NCBI GenBank assembly: GCA_023139255.1
Contig: JAGLNY010000184.1
Location: 1 to 9,282 of the forward strand
Reading direction: 5' to 3'
Length of the DNA stretch: 9,282 bases
Source: Spirochaetales bacterium
GTDB lineage: Bacteria > Spirochaetota > Spirochaetia > JABMQR01
Below, piece after piece: positions 6,433-9,282 of the stretch (position 1 is its first letter; each line of letters begins with the position of its first letter). The position numbers were made by a program, and so were the translations under genes. The notes below the pieces were generated by a model. The model saw only the letters and a program-made list of their open reading frames with translations. It made no database searches and was not told the origin of the DNA.

Positions 6433-7605
6433 TCAATCCCTGCTATACAAATCTCTCGTATATACTTTATCTACGACATCTTTAATCTCTTCTGACATTC
6501 TATTTGCCACAATGACATCAGAAATGGCCTTAAATTCTTCCAAATCATGAATAACTCGTGAATGGTAAAATATTTCTTCTTTCACAGCCGGTTCATATAC
6601 TACCATTTCCAGACCCTTTTCTTTGATTCGTTTCATTACTCCCTGAATAGAAGACTGTCTAAAATTATCAGAACCCGTTTTCATCGTCAGTCGGTATATA
6701 CCCACAATTTTCGGTTTTCCAGCTGCTATCCTATCAGCTATATGATCTTTTCTTGTTCTATTGGCATCTATAATTGCTCTCATAATACTATTGGGAACAT
6801 ATTCATAATTTGCCAGCAGCTGTTTAGTATCTTTAGGCAGACAATACCCTCCATAGCCAAAGGATGGGTTATTGTAGTAATCCCCTATCCGCGGATCAAG
6901 AGATATTCCTTCAATAATCTGCCTTGTATCCAATCCTTTTATCTCTGCGTATGTATCCACCTCATTAAAAAAAGCAACCCTCATAGCAAGATAGGTGTTA
7001 GCTAATAGTTTGATGGCTTCTGCCTCTGTTGAGTTTGTAAAGACTATATCAATATGCTCTTTTAATGCACCCTGTACTAATAAGTCAGCAAACTTCCTTG
7101 CCCTCTCCGATTGCCCACCTATAACAATACGGGATGGATATAAATTATCATATAACGCTTTCCCCTCCCGTAAAAACTCAGGAGAAAAGATAATATTCTT
7201 TGTATCAAATATCTCTCCGGCTCTCTTTGTATATCCCACTGGTACGGTTGATTTAATCACAATTGTTGCTTCAGGATTAATGGATAGGACTTTTGAAATG
7301 ACATCATCAACTGTTTCAGTATTAAAACAGTTCGTATCCGGGTCATAGTTGGTCGGGGTAGAAATAATCACATATTCTGCATCCTTAAATGCAGTATAGG
7401 CATCCGTTGTTGCTGTCAGGTGTAAACCTTTTGTTGCCAGATACTCTTCTATCTCCTTATCAATGATGGGAGATTTCCTGTTATTAATGATATCTACTTT
7501 TTCCTGTAGAATATCCAGTGCGATAATTTCATTATGCTGTGCCAGAAGTACGGCATTGGATAAGCCTACATAGCCAATACCTGCTATCGTTATTTTCATG
7601 ATCAT
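6433..7605 (-). CDS. ugd: UDP-glucose 6-dehydrogenase
   Basis: The enzyme oxidises UDP-glucose with two NAD+ to UDP-glucuronate in the cytoplasm, a precursor for acidic polysaccharides. The 390-residue length matches the short bacterial form. The N-terminal Rossmann domain has GIGYVGLS (G9, G11, G14). STPTNYDPDTNCFNT is at about 82-96, KSTVPVGYT at 118-126, and the substrate-binding FSPEFLREGKA at 140-150. The central helix carries K199 and N203 (AIKLLANTYLAMRV). The catalytic loop FGYGGYCLPKDTKQLL holds C255, K258 and D259. All key residues are intact. Two in-frame ATGs compete: 7605, with AGGA 5 bases upstream and an ATGA overlap with the previous gene, and 7599, which gives the canonical MKITIAGIGYVGL with an 11-base spacing. 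I keep 7605. The gene is visibly more AT-rich than the genes downstream. UDP-mannose dehydrogenase relatives are unlikely given the NPSFGYGGYC loop. Confidence 0.95.
   Translation of the reverse strand: MIMKITIAGIGYVGLSNAVLLAQHNEIIALDILQEKVDIINNRKSPIIDKEIEEYLATKGLHLTATTDAYTAFKDAEYVIISTPTNYDPDTNCFNTETVDDVISKVLSINPEATIVIKSTVPVGYTKRAGEIFDTKNIIFSPEFLREGKALYDNLYPSRIVIGGQSERARKFADLLVQGALKEHIDIVFTNSTEAEAIKLLANTYLAMRVAFFNEVDTYAEIKGLDTRQIIEGISLDPRIGDYYNNPSFGYGGYCLPKDTKQLLANYEYVPNSIMRAIIDANRTRKDHIADRIAAGKPKIVGIYRLTMKTGSDNFRQSSIQGVMKRIKEKGLEMVVYEPAVKEEIFYHSRVIHDLEEFKAISDVIVANRMSEEIKDVVDKVYTRDLYSRD
6437..6440 (-). promoter_or_regulatory. Ribosome-binding site favouring the ATG at 6427 over the TTG at 6436
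   Basis: On the coding strand GGGA immediately precedes the TTG at 6436 with no spacer, which is unusable, but lies 9 bases upstream of the in-frame ATG at 6427. The site overlaps the last codons of ugd, so translation of the two genes is probably coupled. Confidence 0.6.
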
Positions 7606-8513
7606 AATATTCCTAATATTTTTTTTATCTCATACTTTATGGTGATTATAAGGTACTGGGGTGTAGGTATATAGTATTTTCGAAATGCTTTCACAATTCT
7701 TCTATCTAATTCTATATCTTCAAATTTACACTTTTTATTATCTGCAAGAATCACATCACAATACGTATCCTCTCCACTATGTGTACCCGTACCATCCAGG
7801 CCAATATTTCTGATCCTGGAATGTACCGGGTAGATGGTAAGCATATTTAATTTTGATTGAGTGTAGCACCATCGTATAGCCCAGGAATTTAATTCCCCCC
7901 GCATTTGCAGATCTAACATATTTGCCATATCCCTACCACCACGATTCAACCTTCTTCGCAGTTTTCTATCAATTTTAAATCTTTTATAATCAGCGACTTC
8001 CCAATCAACTCTTTCCCATCTATCCTTCCAAGTCGCATAACCCCAGCTGCACCCTCTGTTCGTTACATAGATGTCATTTATATAATTTTTAGGAATCGTA
8101 ATGTTAACTGAATATCCGCTAATAGACCATATCCTTCTATTTTCTTCATAATAATCTAAGGCTTCGTTCATATACTGTAAAAAATCTGTAGAAGATACCA
8201 GATCATCTTCGACAACTATAACTTTTTCATGTTGATTAACAACTTCACTTACCCCGTCAATGACAGAGTTCGCAAGTCCTTTATTTGATGCAACTTTTAT
8301 TATATGGATTGATTTGAACAAGCTCCTTTCATGCAAAGAATCTATGTAGTCTCTCACGAGCTGTACAGGTTCAATTGATTTTTCATTTTTAGCTCCATCA
8401 GCATAAATAAAAACTTCAGTCTCCCTGGCTAAATGGTTTTTAGCAAGAGACTCAATAGTTTTTTCGGTATGATCCGGTCTATTATATACAAACACAACTA
8501 CAGGTGCTAACAC
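7602..8513 (-). CDS. GT-A fold glycosyltransferase (GT2-like)
   Basis: The predicted protein has 303 residues. The opening APVVVFVYNRPDHTEKTIESL, the FIYADGAK strand (about 35-42) and SNKGLANSVIDGVS (about 76-89) form a nucleotide-sugar binding GT-A core. The metal-binding acidic motif is VVEDD (100-104, EDD at 102-104). SISGYS (130-135), CSWGYATWKDRW (155-166) and GTGTHSGED (241-249) are further conserved-looking blocks that I associate with a family of surface-polysaccharide glycosyltransferases. An arginine-rich stretch lies at 184-194. No transmembrane segment is obvious, so it is probably cytoplasmic or membrane-associated. The start is GTG at 8513, supported by AGGGAG 8 bases upstream inside the previous gene, with 5 bases between genes. 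Its stop overlaps the first ugd ATG by 4 bases. Base composition is the most AT-rich in the window (lines sampled at 23-28% GC), suggesting separate ancestry. Donor and acceptor are unknown. Confidence 0.83.
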   Translation of the reverse strand: MLAPVVVFVYNRPDHTEKTIESLAKNHLARETEVFIYADGAKNEKSIEPVQLVRDYIDSLHERSLFKSIHIIKVASNKGLANSVIDGVSEVVNQHEKVIVVEDDLVSSTDFLQYMNEALDYYEENRRIWSISGYSVNITIPKNYINDIYVTNRGCSWGYATWKDRWERVDWEVADYKRFKIDRKLRRRLNRGGRDMANMLDLQMRGELNSWAIRWCYTQSKLNMLTIYPVHSRIRNIGLDGTGTHSGEDTYCDVILADNKKCKFEDIELDRRIVKAFRKYYIPTPQYLIITIKYEIKKILGIL

Positions 8514-8518
8514 AGGTT

Positions 8519-9282
8519 CTACTCCCTCTTTTCATTCAGATGTTTGATTACTTCTGCCCTGCTGCAAGGGCCCTCTGCAAAAAGATTTTTACCAGCTGCC
8601 CCTGAAGAAATACTGCTCACCAATTCCATAAACCGTCGGGCAGCAATTTCGGGAGTCCATAATTTCATAGTTTCCAGGGCAGCCGTTCCGGTATCGGATA
8701 TGATTTCCGGGTTTCTTATTAGTTTGCTTAAAATTGTACTAAGTTCTGAAATGTTCCCGTTTCTATAGATAAATCCATTTTCCCCGGATGAAATAAGAAA
8801 GCCTGCGGAGCCCACGCCGCTGCTCGATACCACACAACAACCTGAACTCATAGCCTCATTCACCACAGCACCCCAACCCTCCTGGTAATTGCTGGGAAGC
8901 ACATAGATGTGGGAGGCTGCCATGTAGTGAAGTACTTCTGTAGGAGAAACCGAACCATGAAAAGTTACATGGGTATCAAGGCCGTGTTTCAGGGAAAATT
9001 TTTTGAGTGAGGATTCTTCTGCTCCTTCACCAACTATGTTTATATGAAAAGCCAGCCCTTCCTTCTTTAGTTTTACAGCTGCTTTAAGCAGGTGATCTAC
9101 CTGTTTCCACTTAAGCATTCTGCCGCACCAGAGTATTTCAACTGCTGATGTTTTCTCTCTTTTTGCTGTCGGTTTTTCAGGTGCCCGGGTAAAATATCCC
9201 CACTTCCACATCCTCCCGTTATATACCCGCAACCTGGACATATCCAGGGCACAATAGGTACTTGCACAAAGCAGATGAAAGT
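8519..9282 (-). CDS. GT4-family glycosyltransferase (N-terminus beyond the window edge)
   Basis: The visible portion is mainly the C-terminal donor-binding domain of a GT-B enzyme. From the ATG at 9241, ILWCGRMLKWKQVDHLLKAA (about 36-55) begins the domain, followed by INIVGEGAEE (about 67-76), VTFHGSVSPTEVLHYM (about 92-107) and the catalytic E-x7-E as E121 and E129 in EGWGAVVNEAMSSG. The reading frame continues upstream of 9241 without a stop to the edge. Its residues (about 13 codons, including SxYCALDM) followed by KWGYF fit the interdomain region of this family. The ATG at 9241 is therefore internal and the gene is truncated by the window, not by mutation. It is the most upstream visible gene of the operon. 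The final residues contain a serine-rich patch and a charged tail. Sugar specificity is unknown. Confidence 0.88.
   Translation of the reverse strand, partial: FHLLCASTYCALDMSRLRVYNGRMWKWGYFTRAPEKPTAKREKTSAVEILWCGRMLKWKQVDHLLKAAVKLKKEGLAFHINIVGEGAEESSLKKFSLKHGLDTHVTFHGSVSPTEVLHYMAASHIYVLPSNYQEGWGAVVNEAMSSGCCVVSSSGVGSAGFLISSGENGFIYRNGNISELSTILSKLIRNPEIISDTGTAALETMKLWTPEIAARRFMELVSSISSGAAGKNLFAEGPCSRAEVIKHLNEKRE
8522..8527 (-). promoter_or_regulatory. Ribosome-binding site supporting a GTG start at 8513
   Basis: AGGGAG on the coding strand lies 8 bases before the GTG at 8513 and inside the final codons of the upstream glycosyltransferase. The site supports the non-ATG start, which also matches the expected N-terminus of the family (a hydrophobic strand followed by YNRP). 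Confidence 0.65.

Noticed and set aside
6562..7005. 147-codon plus-strand reading frame opposite ugd
   Set aside because: It is antisense to an intact, motif-complete ugd gene. Its product is rich in Phe, Ser, Tyr and Ile, as expected from reversed coding sequence, with no ribosome-binding site or recognisable domain.
6995..7348. 117-codon plus-strand reading frame opposite ugd
   Set aside because: It lies antisense to the NAD- and substrate-binding parts of ugd, with no independent evidence of translation.
1..9282. CRISPR array, tRNA, rRNA, insertion sequence or attachment site
   Set aside because: I saw no regularly spaced repeats, tRNA-like cloverleaf ends, transposase motifs or terminal inverted repeats. 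Almost all bases are accounted for by coding sequence.

Overview
This window looks like part of a surface-polysaccharide (capsule, exopolysaccharide or O-antigen type) locus from a Gram-negative bacterium. An outer membrane is implied by a signal-peptide protein that reads as a Wzi-like beta-barrel. Base composition is moderate, roughly 40-45% GC by eye, with clear local variation. The style of the barrel protein and of the C-terminal hybrid-kinase receiver domain would fit a spirochaete, but that is only an impression; nothing here fixes the taxon.

Layout. At the left edge on the plus strand is the 3' end of a gene encoding a response-regulator receiver domain, most likely the C-terminus of a hybrid sensor kinase that begins outside the window. 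A 103-base gap follows with a candidate extended -10 promoter and a small palindrome. Next, still on the plus strand, is a 574-residue secreted beta-barrel protein resembling the Wzi capsule-assembly family (513-2237). It converges, with an 18-base gap, on a tight minus-strand series that fills the rest of the window.

In transcription order (right to left) the minus-strand genes are: a GT4 glycosyltransferase cut by the right edge (8519-9282), a GT-A glycosyltransferase (7602-8513), UDP-glucose 6-dehydrogenase ugd (6433-7605), a divergent GT-B glycosyltransferase (5087-6427), a GT4 glycosyltransferase with a cysteine-rich signature (3788-5086), and a Wzx-type flippase (2256-3791). Junctions are 4-base stop/start overlaps, an abutting TGA-ATG, or gaps of 5 bases, so this is almost certainly one translationally coupled operon.

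How they may work together: Ugd makes UDP-glucuronate, the glycosyltransferases build a lipid-linked repeat unit on the cytoplasmic face, the flippase moves it across the inner membrane, and the Wzi-like protein may organise or anchor the polymer at the outer surface. No polymerase, initiating transferase or export channel is visible. I see no entirely new system. The points most worth a second look are a 7-base G tract inside a low-complexity insert of one glycosyltransferase, an AT-rich two-gene block (ugd plus its neighbour), loss of the usual E-x7-E glutamates in one glycosyltransferase, and the palindrome in front of the barrel gene.
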